Of a stretch of 64,000 nt of DNA, positions 38,834-45,295 are shown in pieces. Within the stretch, counting starts at the first letter, position 1. Each line of letters begins with the position of its first letter. Source of the DNA: Thiemannella venezuelensis. Its GTDB lineage: Bacteria > Actinomycetota > Actinomycetes > Streptosporangiales > Streptosporangiaceae. The stretch is taken from assembly GCF_014203605.1 (NCBI RefSeq), contig NZ_JACHJJ010000025.1:62001-126000 (forward strand), read 5' to 3'. The notes beneath the pieces were generated by a model that worked only from the letters and a program-made list of their open reading frames with translations, ran no database searches and had not been told where the DNA came from. The position numbers were made by a program, and so were the translations under genes.

Positions 38834-40426
38834 TCAGAACGGCCAGCCCGCCGCCCCGCCCGCCTCCAGCAGGGGGATCAGCCGGAACGTCGCGTCGGAG
38901 AAGCCGCCGAACTCGTGGCGGTTGCCCGATCCGGTCGGCATCGCCGCGTGCCGGTACCCCTGCAGGTTGAAGCCGTACATCGGGACGTGGCCCGGCGCCG
39001 CGCCGGCGACGCCCTCGCTGGAGTAGCCGCTCATCGTCTGCATGTCGGACAGGATGACGACCCTGTCGTGCCCGGAGTACGTCCTGCGGACCGAGGCGGC
39101 GATCTGCGTACCGTGGCCCACCTCGCCGATCCGCGCGCAGAACCTCTCCACCTCCCTCAGCACGGACGCGCCCTGGCCGACCTCGTGCCGGAACACGCCG
39201 TCGGCGAAGCCGTACAGGTCCACCCGCTCACCGCGGGCGGCGAGCACGACGCCGAACAGCGCGGCGGCCTGGGCCGGTGTGACGGTGGAGCGCGCCGAGA
39301 CCGCACCGCCCGTCATGGACGACGAGGTGTCCACCAGGACGAGGGTCCGCCCGCCGAACGACGGGACGTTGCGCGTCGCCGACGTCAGCGCCCGGTCCAG
39401 CGCGTGCCCCCAGCGCAGCGAGGGCGCCGTCCGGTACGCGGAGTAGAACCGGAAGGGCAGCTGCCGGGAGCGGGCGACCTCGTCCGGGTCGGCGAGCTTG
39501 GCGGTGATCCGCTCCGCGGCCTCGTCGGAGACGCCCGCCTCGTCGAAGTTCCTGAGGTTCCTGAGCAGCGCCATGTAGCCCATGGACGGGATCACCGACT
39601 CCCACGCCCCGGCGTCCATCGGGCCCTGCAGCCACCCTGCGAGGGCCTCCCAGGTCATGCCCGCGGCGGCCAGCCGGTCGCGGTCCGCCAGGACGGCGCG
39701 GCGCTCGCCCACCGGCAGGGCCGTCAGCCCGGCGCGGGCGCGCAGCGTCACCAGCGCCTCGGGGATCGGCCTGTCCCGGCCGTGCCTGCGGTCCAGGGCG
39801 TGCGCGAACAGCTCGCCCTGCCACGGCCTGTCCGCCGCGGGGGCGGGGTGCACGAGGTCGATCACGTCGCCGAACCGGAAGCCCCGGGCGTCGCTGTCGT
39901 ACTTGAGCAGGCTGCGCTCGCCGTACAGCCGCCGGACGGCGTCGGCGACGCCGCGCTTGACCGGCTTGGGCACGGCGCGGCCGTACCGGGACATCCAGTA
40001 CGCGAGCGCCTCGCCGGGCTCGTCGGCGCGCTGCAGGACGCTGCTCACCAGCCGCCGGTTGAGGCCGTGCTCGCCGGCGGCCAGGCGTGCCCTGACCGAC
40101 TCCAGCGCGGCGACGATCGGCGCGGTACGCATGTTCGCCGTCCCGCGCAGCCAGGGCAGGAAGCGGGCCATCCACTCGCCGTCGGAGACGGCGACCCGGT
40201 GGACGAGGGCGCGGAAGCGCTCGTCGCGCTCACCGGCCCCCTCGTAGAAGGTGTCCTCGCCGACCATGTTCGAGACCGCGAGCAGGAAGAGCTCCCCCTT
40301 GGCCTCGCGGACGTATCCGGGGGCTCCCTCGTGGGTGCGGCCGGACGGCGCGCGCTCGGTCGTCACCGGGCTGGAGACGGCGGAGCGGCTCGTCACGGGG
40401 TTGAGGATCCTGTTGAACTTGGACAT
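38834..40426 (-). CDS. rsr: Ro60/TROVE-domain RNA-binding protein
   Basis: Bacterial Ro orthologue (Rsr) of 530 aa, the usual length. The N-terminal TROVE domain (about 25-355) is a ring of helical repeats that bind misfolded RNA in its cavity and Y RNA on its surface (REAKGELFLLAVSNMVGEDTFYE, FLPWLRGTANMRTAPIV, FGDVIDLVHP). The C-terminal von Willebrand A domain (about 357-525) has a complete MIDAS: DTSSSMTGG at about 366, plus SDMQTM later. ATG 40426 has AAGGAG 8 nt upstream. Five Y RNA genes lie immediately upstream on the same strand, the nearest ending 48 nt before the start codon, so they may share a transcript. Ro/Y RNA complexes tether PNPase in RNA decay and rRNA maturation in other bacteria; no RtcB or PNPase gene is in the window. 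Confidence 0.95.
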   Translation of the reverse strand: MSKFNRILNPVTSRSAVSSPVTTERAPSGRTHEGAPGYVREAKGELFLLAVSNMVGEDTFYEGAGERDERFRALVHRVAVSDGEWMARFLPWLRGTANMRTAPIVAALESVRARLAAGEHGLNRRLVSSVLQRADEPGEALAYWMSRYGRAVPKPVKRGVADAVRRLYGERSLLKYDSDARGFRFGDVIDLVHPAPAADRPWQGELFAHALDRRHGRDRPIPEALVTLRARAGLTALPVGERRAVLADRDRLAAAGMTWEALAGWLQGPMDAGAWESVIPSMGYMALLRNLRNFDEAGVSDEAAERITAKLADPDEVARSRQLPFRFYSAYRTAPSLRWGHALDRALTSATRNVPSFGGRTLVLVDTSSSMTGGAVSARSTVTPAQAAALFGVVLAARGERVDLYGFADGVFRHEVGQGASVLREVERFCARIGEVGHGTQIAASVRRTYSGHDRVVILSDMQTMSGYSSEGVAGAAPGHVPMYGFNLQGYRHAAMPTGSGNRHEFGGFSDATFRLIPLLEAGGAAGWPF

Positions 40427-40474
40427 GGACGCGGCTCCTTTCGCGGTGAGGCAGGAGGGACCGGCGTCCGTGCG

Positions 40475-40625
40475 GAACGTGCCCGAGGTCGAAGCGGCGA
40501 AGGCACATCAGGTGCTCTGCCAGCTGAGCTACGGGGCCACCAGCTGTGAGGCCCCGGCCGGATTCGAACCGGCGACCACCCCGTTGACAGCGGAAGTATC
40601 CCTCGCCTGCGCACCGGGCACGTTC
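40475..40625 (-). ncRNA. Y RNA with permuted tRNA-like domain (unit E)
   Basis: About 151 nt. Terminal stem of 11 bp: 40625-40615 with 40485-40475. 5' box GGTGCGCAG (40615-40607), second stem GGCGAGGG/CCTTCGCC (40607-40600 with 40503-40496, one G-U), then ATACTTC, and 3' box GCTTCGACCT (40495-40486), close to the bacterial Ro-binding UUNGACC. Inside is a tRNA elbow in permuted order: T-arm with a 5-bp stem and loop TTCGAAT (40573-40557), 7-bp acceptor stem CGGGGCC/GGCCCCG (40556-40550 with 40538-40532) capped by an 11-nt loop, then D-arm GCTC-AGCTGGCA-GAGC (40529-40514). This is the best tRNA mimic of the set. Confidence 0.88.
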
Positions 40626-40637
40626 TGGAACGTCGGT

Positions 40638-40750
40638 CCCCCCGAGGTCGGGATGACGGCGGACCGCCCGGCCTGCCGGGCATCGGCCCGACGGGGTCGG
40701 GCCGCGGGGAGTCGAACCTCGAAGTATCCGCTGTCTTCGCACCGGGGGTG
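40638..40750 (-). ncRNA. Y RNA with compact permuted tRNA-like domain (unit D)
   Basis: About 113 nt, the shortest tRNA-like member. Terminal stem CCCCCG/CGGGGG (40748-40743 with 40644-40639); 5' box GGTGCGAAG (40743-40735) followed by ACAGCGGATACTTC; 3' box CCCGACCT. The ATACTTC runs straight into a T-arm with loop TTCGACT and one A-C mismatch (40721-40705). The acceptor-like stem is 9 bp (40704-40696 with 40692-40684) closed by CCC, and a GCCCGGC-type hairpin replaces the D-arm. Twelve nt separate it from unit E. Confidence 0.8.
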
Positions 40751-40777
40751 CGTATGGAATTGTCGTACGGAATTGCG

Positions 40778-40928
40778 GGGCCTTCCCGAGTTCAAAAAGA
40801 TCGGCGACGGTACGAAGCGTGCTGCCCCTACACCACGCGCCGCACGTCTCCGGCGGCGCGCCGGGAGTCGAACCCGGGCTTCTCGATCCCTAATCGAAGT
40901 ATCCGTGGCCTTCGCACCGGGAAGGCCC
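40778..40928 (-). ncRNA. Y RNA with permuted tRNA-like domain (unit C)
   Basis: About 151 nt. Perfect 11-bp terminal stem (40928-40918 with 40788-40778). 5' box GGTGCGAAG (40918-40910), second stem GGCCACGG/CCGTCGCC with one mismatch, ATACTTC, and 3' box TTTTTGAACT. T-arm CCGGG-TTCGACT-CCCGG (40877-40861); 8-bp acceptor stem CGCGCCGC/GCGGCGCG (40860-40853 with 40843-40836) with a 9-nt cap; D-arm-like GTGTAGGGGCAGCAC. The halves are in 3'-before-5' order relative to a tRNA. Confidence 0.86.
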
Positions 40929-40941
40929 GGTGCATCGGTCG

Positions 40942-41077
40942 GCTTCCCCGAGATCGGATCCGGTGACGGCACGTGACGTGGGCCGCCAGCCGACGTCGGC
41001 CGTAGCCGACGGCGGGATTCGAACCCGCGTCCCGCTCTTGAGAGGAGAAGTAACCGTCTCCTTCGCACCGGGGAAGC
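40942..41077 (-). ncRNA. Y RNA with tetraloop-capped tRNA-like domain (unit B)
   Basis: About 136 nt. Perfect 9-bp terminal stem GCTTCCCCG/CGGGGAAGC (41077-41069 with 40950-40942). 5' box GGTGCGAAG (41069-41061), second stem GGAGACGG/CCGTCACC with one mismatch, TTACTTC, and 3' box ATCCGATCT. T-arm GCGGG-TTCGAAT-CCCGC (41028-41012) and a 7-bp acceptor stem CGTCGGC/GCCGACG (41011-41005 with 41000-40994) closed by a C(UACG)G tetraloop of the very stable UNCG class; the D-arm half is less tRNA-like. Confidence 0.85.
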
Positions 41078-41109
41078 GCATATTCATTTATCAGGTCCTC
41101 TGGTTTATT

Positions 41110-41187
41110 ACGCCGCAGAGTTCGACATCGGTCCCGGCGGGTTTCTTTTGGGAGAAGAAGTAGCCGGAACCTTCGCACCTGAGGCGT
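41110..41187 (-). ncRNA. Minimal Y RNA without tRNA-like domain (unit A)
   Basis: About 78 nt. Terminal stem CGCCTCAG/CTGCGGCG with one mismatch plus an outer A-U (41187-41179 with 41118-41110). 5' box GGTGCGAAG (41179-41171), second stem GGTTCCGG/CCGGGACC with one G-U (41171-41164 with 41137-41130), 3' box ATGTCGAACT (41128-41119). Only a 26-nt loop (CTACTTC and a small TTCTT/AAGAA hairpin) fills the place where the others hold the tRNA-like domain. TACCGT, 6 nt upstream, is a fitting -10. Confidence 0.75.
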
Positions 41188-41192
41188 TTACA

Positions 41193-41198
41193 ACGGTA
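41193..41198 (-). promoter_or_regulatory. Putative -10 of the Y RNA array
   Basis: TACCGT (TANNNT) read on the minus strand ends 5 nt before the first base of unit A, so transcription would start at its terminal stem. No clear -35 is seen. Confidence 0.45.
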
Positions 41199-41330
41199 GC
41201 GGCGATCGGAATACGCCGCATCCGATTAATTCCGCCCCGGCCGGACGTCCGGCACGCCGAAGTCCCGGCGGGCCCGCGGCCCGGGCGGCGGGGCGCCGGC
41301 CGGGGCCGCCTCCCGGACGGCGGGGCCGGG

Positions 41331-42548
41331 TCAGGCGGCCCGCAGCGCCGCCGCGGCCTCCTCCTCGACCCGTACGGCCCGCGCCGCCAGCTCGGCCAGC
41401 TCGGCCAGCAGGCCGCTCCGCTCGTCCTCGCCCAGCGGCCCCTCGTAGGCGCCCGTCGCGGCGATCTCCCGGAGCCGCCCGGCGGCCCCGGCCCCCTCGG
41501 TGAGCAGCAGCTCCGCCTTCTCCTCCGCCAGCTCCCGGTAGCGCGGGAACGGCTCGGCGGCCCGGGCCGCGATCCGCGACCACAGCCCGCCCGCCTCGCG
41601 GTAGAGCCCGGCCGCCCGGGCGCAGGCCGTACCGCCGAGCAGGACCCCGGCCTCGTCCAGGAAGGCGGCGTACAGCGGGCGGGTCGCGCCGGGCGCGGTG
41701 TACTCGCTCTCCAGGCACTCGTGCAGCCGGGTCATCGCGGTGAAGAACGCCTCGGGGTGGGCGAACCGCCGCGCCCAGCCGGTCCTGCCCCTGGCGTCGC
41801 CGAGCTGCCCGGCGAACCGGTTCATGCCGGAGAGCCCGAAGTTGACGTCGAAGGCGTTGCCCAGCACCGGCCCGGTCATCCCGGCCGCGGTGGCGGCGAT
41901 CGCCTTCCGCACGGCCTCCGCCGGGTCGGCACCCGCCGGGCCGGTGACCGAGACCAGGTGGTGCCTGGCCTTCTTCAGGGCGGACCAGGCGGTCATGAAC
42001 TCCCCGAGCGGGAGCCGCTCCGGTTCGGAGCGCGCGTCGCGGACCAGCACGTCGCCGCCGTCGAGGCCGACGACGGCGACCTCCAGCGGGTCGGGGAACG
42101 GCAGGCCCGGCCGCCAGGGCAGGGAGAACCGGCCGACCCGGCAGACCGCCGTCCGGCCCGCCTGGAGGGTCTCGCGCAGGGCGCGCTCGGCGACGCGGGC
42201 GGAGCCGGTCTGCCGCACCTCGTGGGCGACGCCGGCGCGGGCGAGCGCCGCGGGGATCATCGGTTCGGGGTGGGCCTGGGCGACGATCGTCATCATCGGG
42301 TGGTGGCCCTTGTACTCGAAGACGGCGTACATGAACCCGATGCCGCCGCCGAGCCCGGCGAGCATCGCCTCGCTGTGGCCGGGCAGCAGGTGGTGCAGGA
42401 GGGCCGCGTCGTGGTGGCCGCCCGCCGGGTGCCCCTCCGGGGCGGCGCCGCGGGCGGCGAGGACGTGGCGGAGCGCGTCGGTGTAGGACTCGCCGGTCCT
42501 GGCCATGCGCTCGCGGACCCGGCGCTTGAGGTGCTTGCGGTCGGTCAT
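41331..42548 (-). CDS. BtrH N-terminal / DUF4872-like protein
   Basis: A 405-residue soluble protein resembling BtrH-like acyltransferase-type proteins with a C-terminal DUF4872 region. The start of the fold, LLHHLLPGHSEAMLAGLGGGIGFMYAVF, keeps the family's His/Ser and GGGIGF pattern; SEYTAPGATRPLYAAFLDEA and LYREAGGLWSRIA mark the DUF4872 part. The first 45 residues are basic with an HLLKRRVRER-like segment (seen as HLKRRVRERM), unusual for the family. ATG 42548 has AGGAG 6 nt upstream. It lies upstream of the Y RNA array on the same strand with about 140 bp between; a functional link is unproven. Confidence 0.75.
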   Translation of the reverse strand: MTDRKHLKRRVRERMARTGESYTDALRHVLAARGAAPEGHPAGGHHDAALLHHLLPGHSEAMLAGLGGGIGFMYAVFEYKGHHPMMTIVAQAHPEPMIPAALARAGVAHEVRQTGSARVAERALRETLQAGRTAVCRVGRFSLPWRPGLPFPDPLEVAVVGLDGGDVLVRDARSEPERLPLGEFMTAWSALKKARHHLVSVTGPAGADPAEAVRKAIAATAAGMTGPVLGNAFDVNFGLSGMNRFAGQLGDARGRTGWARRFAHPEAFFTAMTRLHECLESEYTAPGATRPLYAAFLDEAGVLLGGTACARAAGLYREAGGLWSRIAARAAEPFPRYRELAEEKAELLLTEGAGAAGRLREIAATGAYEGPLGEDERSGLLAELAELAARAVRVEEEAAAALRAA

Positions 42549-43051
42549 GATCTGCTCCTGGGCGGCGGCACGCGCGCACCTCTCCCACGCTCGGTGCTCG
42601 CCGCGCCGTACGGGCCGAGTCAGACCGGATGACACCCATCACGCCCCGAGGACAACGATCCCCTCTGCCTCCGCGGGGGCCCGCGGCGTGGGCACGGGCT
42701 CAGGAGGTCCGGCGCGGGACGGCGCCGCCTCCAAGGATATCCGGCAGGGGCGTGCAGGGGGAGCCGCCGGGGTGCTCGGCCGGGAGCTCGCGCCGGAGCC
42801 GTGCCCGGTCGGCCAGGGCGAGCAGGCGCAGGATCACGCCGCCTCGGCCTGAGCCCCGGCCGGGTCATGACAGGCCCAGGCCGGGCCGGAGGCCGAGGCG
42901 GCGAGCCGGGCCGGGCCGGGCCGACCGGACGGTCTCCAACGTACTACTGGGCAAGACCCTGCATAACGGTGAATCCCGTAAACCGGATTCTCATGAGGAT
43001 CTGAGAGCATCACAATGACTCAAAGTCACCACCTTTCCCAGGAGGATCCCG
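42549..43051. other. Long intergenic region
   Basis: About 500 bp between two divergent starts. The left part is GC-rich and holds only a doubtful 45-codon frame (42700-42837). The right end (42940-43030) is richer in A/T and probably carries the promoter of the 77-residue gene. I see no RNA gene or repeat. Confidence 0.6.
42700..42837 (-). CDS. Doubtful 45-residue frame
   Basis: GTG 42837 to TGA 42700 with about 88% G/C third positions and protein-like text (ILRLLALADRARLRREL, TPLPDILGGG); GAGG lies 4 nt upstream. It could be a small gene or the end of a lost one. No family recognised. Confidence 0.25.
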   Translation of the reverse strand: MILRLLALADRARLRRELPAEHPGGSPCTPLPDILGGGAVPRRTS

Positions 43052-43285
43052 TTGACCGCCGCATCCGAGAGGGACAACCTCGACCTCGCCGCGACCGCCC
43101 AGGAGATCGCCGACGGCGCCCAGGCCGGCTCGATCGACCACGCCGCCGCCGCCTCGGTAGCCATCACCTGCGCCACCACCCGGGACGCCGCCCACGCCCG
43201 CGCCGTCCTCGACGGGCTCACCCCCGACGAGGTACGGCAGGCCGCCCTCGAACTCTTCGACCGGCTCGCGGCCCCGGCGGAGTGA
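43052..43285 (+). CDS. Small hypothetical protein
   Basis: 77 residues, helical and acidic, starting at TTG 43052 with a strong AGGAGG 7 nt upstream. Text such as LAATAQEIADGAQAGSIDHA and GLTPDEVRQAALELFDRL suggests a small helical bundle. No signal peptide or motif; family not recognised. A hairpin follows the stop codon at once. Confidence 0.65.
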   Translation: MTAASERDNLDLAATAQEIADGAQAGSIDHAAAASVAITCATTRDAAHARAVLDGLTPDEVRQAALELFDRLAAPAE

Positions 43286-43286
43286 C

Positions 43287-43308
43287 CCGGCGGGGTCGCA
43301 CCCGCCGG
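43287..43308 (+). terminator. Hairpin terminator
   Basis: A perfect 8-bp stem CCGGCGGG/CCCGCCGG with a 6-nt loop directly follows the stop codon of the 77-residue protein. Confidence 0.6.
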
Positions 43309-43390
43309 AGACGGCCGGCGGCCAGGGCGCGCCACCCGATCCGCCGCCACCGCGCTCCCCCGTCCCTCCACCCGGACGCGGCCCGTTCCG

Positions 43391-44578
43391 TCACTCCGGC
43401 GGCGTCCCGTGGATGCGGCCCTCGGTCCGCTTCAGCGGCATGCCGGTGCCGCCCCAGCGGTGCTGCGTGAGCTCGGCCGCGATCGACACCGCCGTCTCCT
43501 CCGGAGTGCGGGCCCCGATGTCGAGGCCGATCGGGGAGTGCAGCCGGTCCAGCTCCGCCTCCGTCAAGCCCGCCTCGCGCAGCCGCTTCATCCGGTCGTC
43601 GTGGGTACGGCGGCTGCCCATCGCGCCGATGTAGCCCGCCGGGGTGCGCAGCGCCACCTCCAGCAGCGGGACGTCGAACTTGGGGTCGTGGGTGAGCACG
43701 CAGATCGCCGTGCGCCCGTCGACCTCGGTCTCCCGGAGGTACTGGTGCGGCCAGCGCACCACGACCTCGTCGGCGTCCGGGAAGCGCTTGCGGGTGGCGA
43801 AGACGCCGCGGGCGTCGCAGACGGTGACGTGGTAGCCGAGGAACCTGCCGACACGGGCCACGGCGGCGGCGAAGTCGATCGCCCCGAAGACGAGCATCCT
43901 CGGCGGCGGCGCGAACGACTGCACGAACACCGCGACCTCGTCCATGCGCCGCTCGCCGCGCCGCCCGTAGTGGCGCTCGCCGGTCAGGCCCTGGGCGAGC
44001 ATGCCGCGCGCGTCGTCGTCCACGGCCACGTCCAGTCCTTCGGCGCCGAGCGAGCCCGAGGCGTGCTCCGGCCAGATCACCCGGCGTCCGCCGAGCACGG
44101 CGGCGGCCGTACCGGGGTCCGCAGGAGCCGTAGAAGCCGCAGGAGCCATGGTGTCCGTGCCGGGAGCGGCGACGTCCGTGCCGGGAGCGGTGACGGTCGT
44201 CGCGACGGCGACCGGGCGGTGCCCGGCCACCGCCGCCGCCACCTCGGCCAGTTCGGGGAAGGTCTCCCGGTTCACCGGTTCGACGAAGACGTGCAGGATG
44301 CCGCCGCAGGTGAGCCCGACGGCGAACGCGTCGTCGTCGCTGACGCCGTACCTCTCCAGGACCGGCCGCCCCGACTCCATGACCTGCCGGGCCGCCTCGT
44401 ACACCGCGCCCTCGACGCAGCCGCCGGAGACGCTGCCGACGACCTCGCCCCCGGCGGAGACCGCCATCGCCGCCCCCGGTCCGCGCGGCGCGCTCCTGAA
44501 CGTGCTCACCACCGTGGCGAGGGCGAACGTCTCCCCCGCCGAGTACCACCTCAGGATCGCGTCCAGGACATCCCGCAC
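43391..44578 (-). CDS. XdhC/CoxI-family protein
   Basis: Molybdenum-cofactor handling protein of 395 aa from GTG 44578 (GGAGG 8 nt upstream). The N-terminal XdhC_CoxI domain (about 1-75) shows SAPRGPGAAMAVSAGGEVVGSVSGGCVEG with the conserved Cys; the C-terminal Rossmann-like XdhC_C domain (about 215-385) has MLVFGAIDFAAAVARVG, CDARGVFATRKRFP, LTHDPKFDVPLLEVAL and GAMGSRRTHDDR. XdhC proteins mature or sulfurate Moco for xanthine dehydrogenase or CO dehydrogenase, but no molybdoenzyme genes are beside it. The middle linker has repeated APGTD units. Confidence 0.9.
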   Translation of the reverse strand: MRDVLDAILRWYSAGETFALATVVSTFRSAPRGPGAAMAVSAGGEVVGSVSGGCVEGAVYEAARQVMESGRPVLERYGVSDDDAFAVGLTCGGILHVFVEPVNRETFPELAEVAAAVAGHRPVAVATTVTAPGTDVAAPGTDTMAPAASTAPADPGTAAAVLGGRRVIWPEHASGSLGAEGLDVAVDDDARGMLAQGLTGERHYGRRGERRMDEVAVFVQSFAPPPRMLVFGAIDFAAAVARVGRFLGYHVTVCDARGVFATRKRFPDADEVVVRWPHQYLRETEVDGRTAICVLTHDPKFDVPLLEVALRTPAGYIGAMGSRRTHDDRMKRLREAGLTEAELDRLHSPIGLDIGARTPEETAVSIAAELTQHRWGGTGMPLKRTEGRIHGTPPE

Positions 44579-44643
44579 CGCAGGTCCCTCCACCGCTCGA
44601 CAATCCCCTCCAACCTGGACACTTCCCCTAGACGCGCAAGGCG

Positions 44644-45135
44644 TCAAGCCGCGGCGCCGGGTCCCCGGCCCATACGGCCCGCGCGGGACGTCACGGCGGC
44701 CGGGAGGAGCAGCAGGACCGTGCCCGCGAGATGAAGGAGCCACGCGGCGCCCGTCAGCCAGGCGGTCGTGTACGAGTATCCGGTCAGCGTCTCCTCGGCC
44801 CTGAACAGCGCGGAGAACGCCTGGACAAGACCGAACACCGTGCCCGGCAGGAGACTCACCGCCATGGCGCTCCGCGCCGCCCGGGTCCCGCCCCGCCACC
44901 GCACCATGGACGCCAGGGCCAGCGTGACCGCGCCGGCCGCGGAAAAGGCCCACAGGAAATCCTCGGTCTTGCCGAGCGCGAACTCGGTGAAGAAGCTCGT
45001 TCCGTCGCCGGTTCTCTCCTGTTCCTCCAGTTCCGCCCTGAGGCCGGGCATCAGGGCCAGGCCGGCTCCCGCGACCGCCAGCTGGCACAGGGCCGACGCC
45101 AGCAGGCACAGGGCCGCGCTCTTCGTGCTCCGCAT
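44644..45135 (-). CDS. Small four-helix membrane protein
   Basis: 163 residues with hydrophobic helices at about 8-30 (LCLLASALCQLAVAGAGLALM), 62-80 (FLWAFSAAGAVTLALASMV), 92-112 and 125-148 (LTGAAWLLHLAGTVLLLLPAA). A soluble acidic loop (about 33-60, EEQERTGDGTSFFTEFALG) lies between the first two. ATG 45135 has GAGGAG upstream. Divergent from the MerR/TipA-like gene, which may regulate it. Family not recognised. Confidence 0.7.
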   Translation of the reverse strand: MRSTKSAALCLLASALCQLAVAGAGLALMPGLRAELEEQERTGDGTSFFTEFALGKTEDFLWAFSAAGAVTLALASMVRWRGGTRAARSAMAVSLLPGTVFGLVQAFSALFRAEETLTGYSYTTAWLTGAAWLLHLAGTVLLLLPAAVTSRAGRMGRGPGAAA

Positions 45136-45257
45136 CCGCTCTCCTCGCTCTCCTGGGAGCAAGCGTGGCGGCGCGTTCTTGCGGGACGCTTGCCGATCAC
45201 TGCGCCGGGCCTCCGGCCGCACCGGCCACCGGCTCCGTCGCGGGCGGGCGGACGGGC

Positions 45258-45288
45258 TTGAACCTGACGCGACGGAAGGTCCTAGCGT
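45258..45288 (+). promoter_or_regulatory. MerR-type promoter with 19-bp spacer
   Basis: -35 TTGAAC (45258-45263) and -10 TAGCGT (45283-45288) are separated by 19 bp, with an ACCT-N11-AGGT dyad in the spacer, the hallmark of promoters activated by MerR proteins. The start codon GTG 45296 lies 7 nt after the -10, so the mRNA would be leaderless. It suggests autoregulation. Confidence 0.6.
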
Positions 45289-45295
45289 GGTGACC

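Noticed and set aside
40529-41178. Open frames on both strands across the Y RNA array (e.g. 40251-40976 and 40529-41068)
   Set aside because: They run through structured RNA and repeat the same box-encoded peptides, with no ribosome site or codon bias.
40470-41190. Ordinary tRNA genes on the minus strand, suggested by GGTTCGAATC-type T-loops and a GTAGCTCAGCTGG D-arm
   Set aside because: The 3' halves lie before the 5' halves, acceptor stems are closed by loops, no anticodon arm exists and shared Y RNA boxes flank each unit; they are permuted mimics, not tRNAs.
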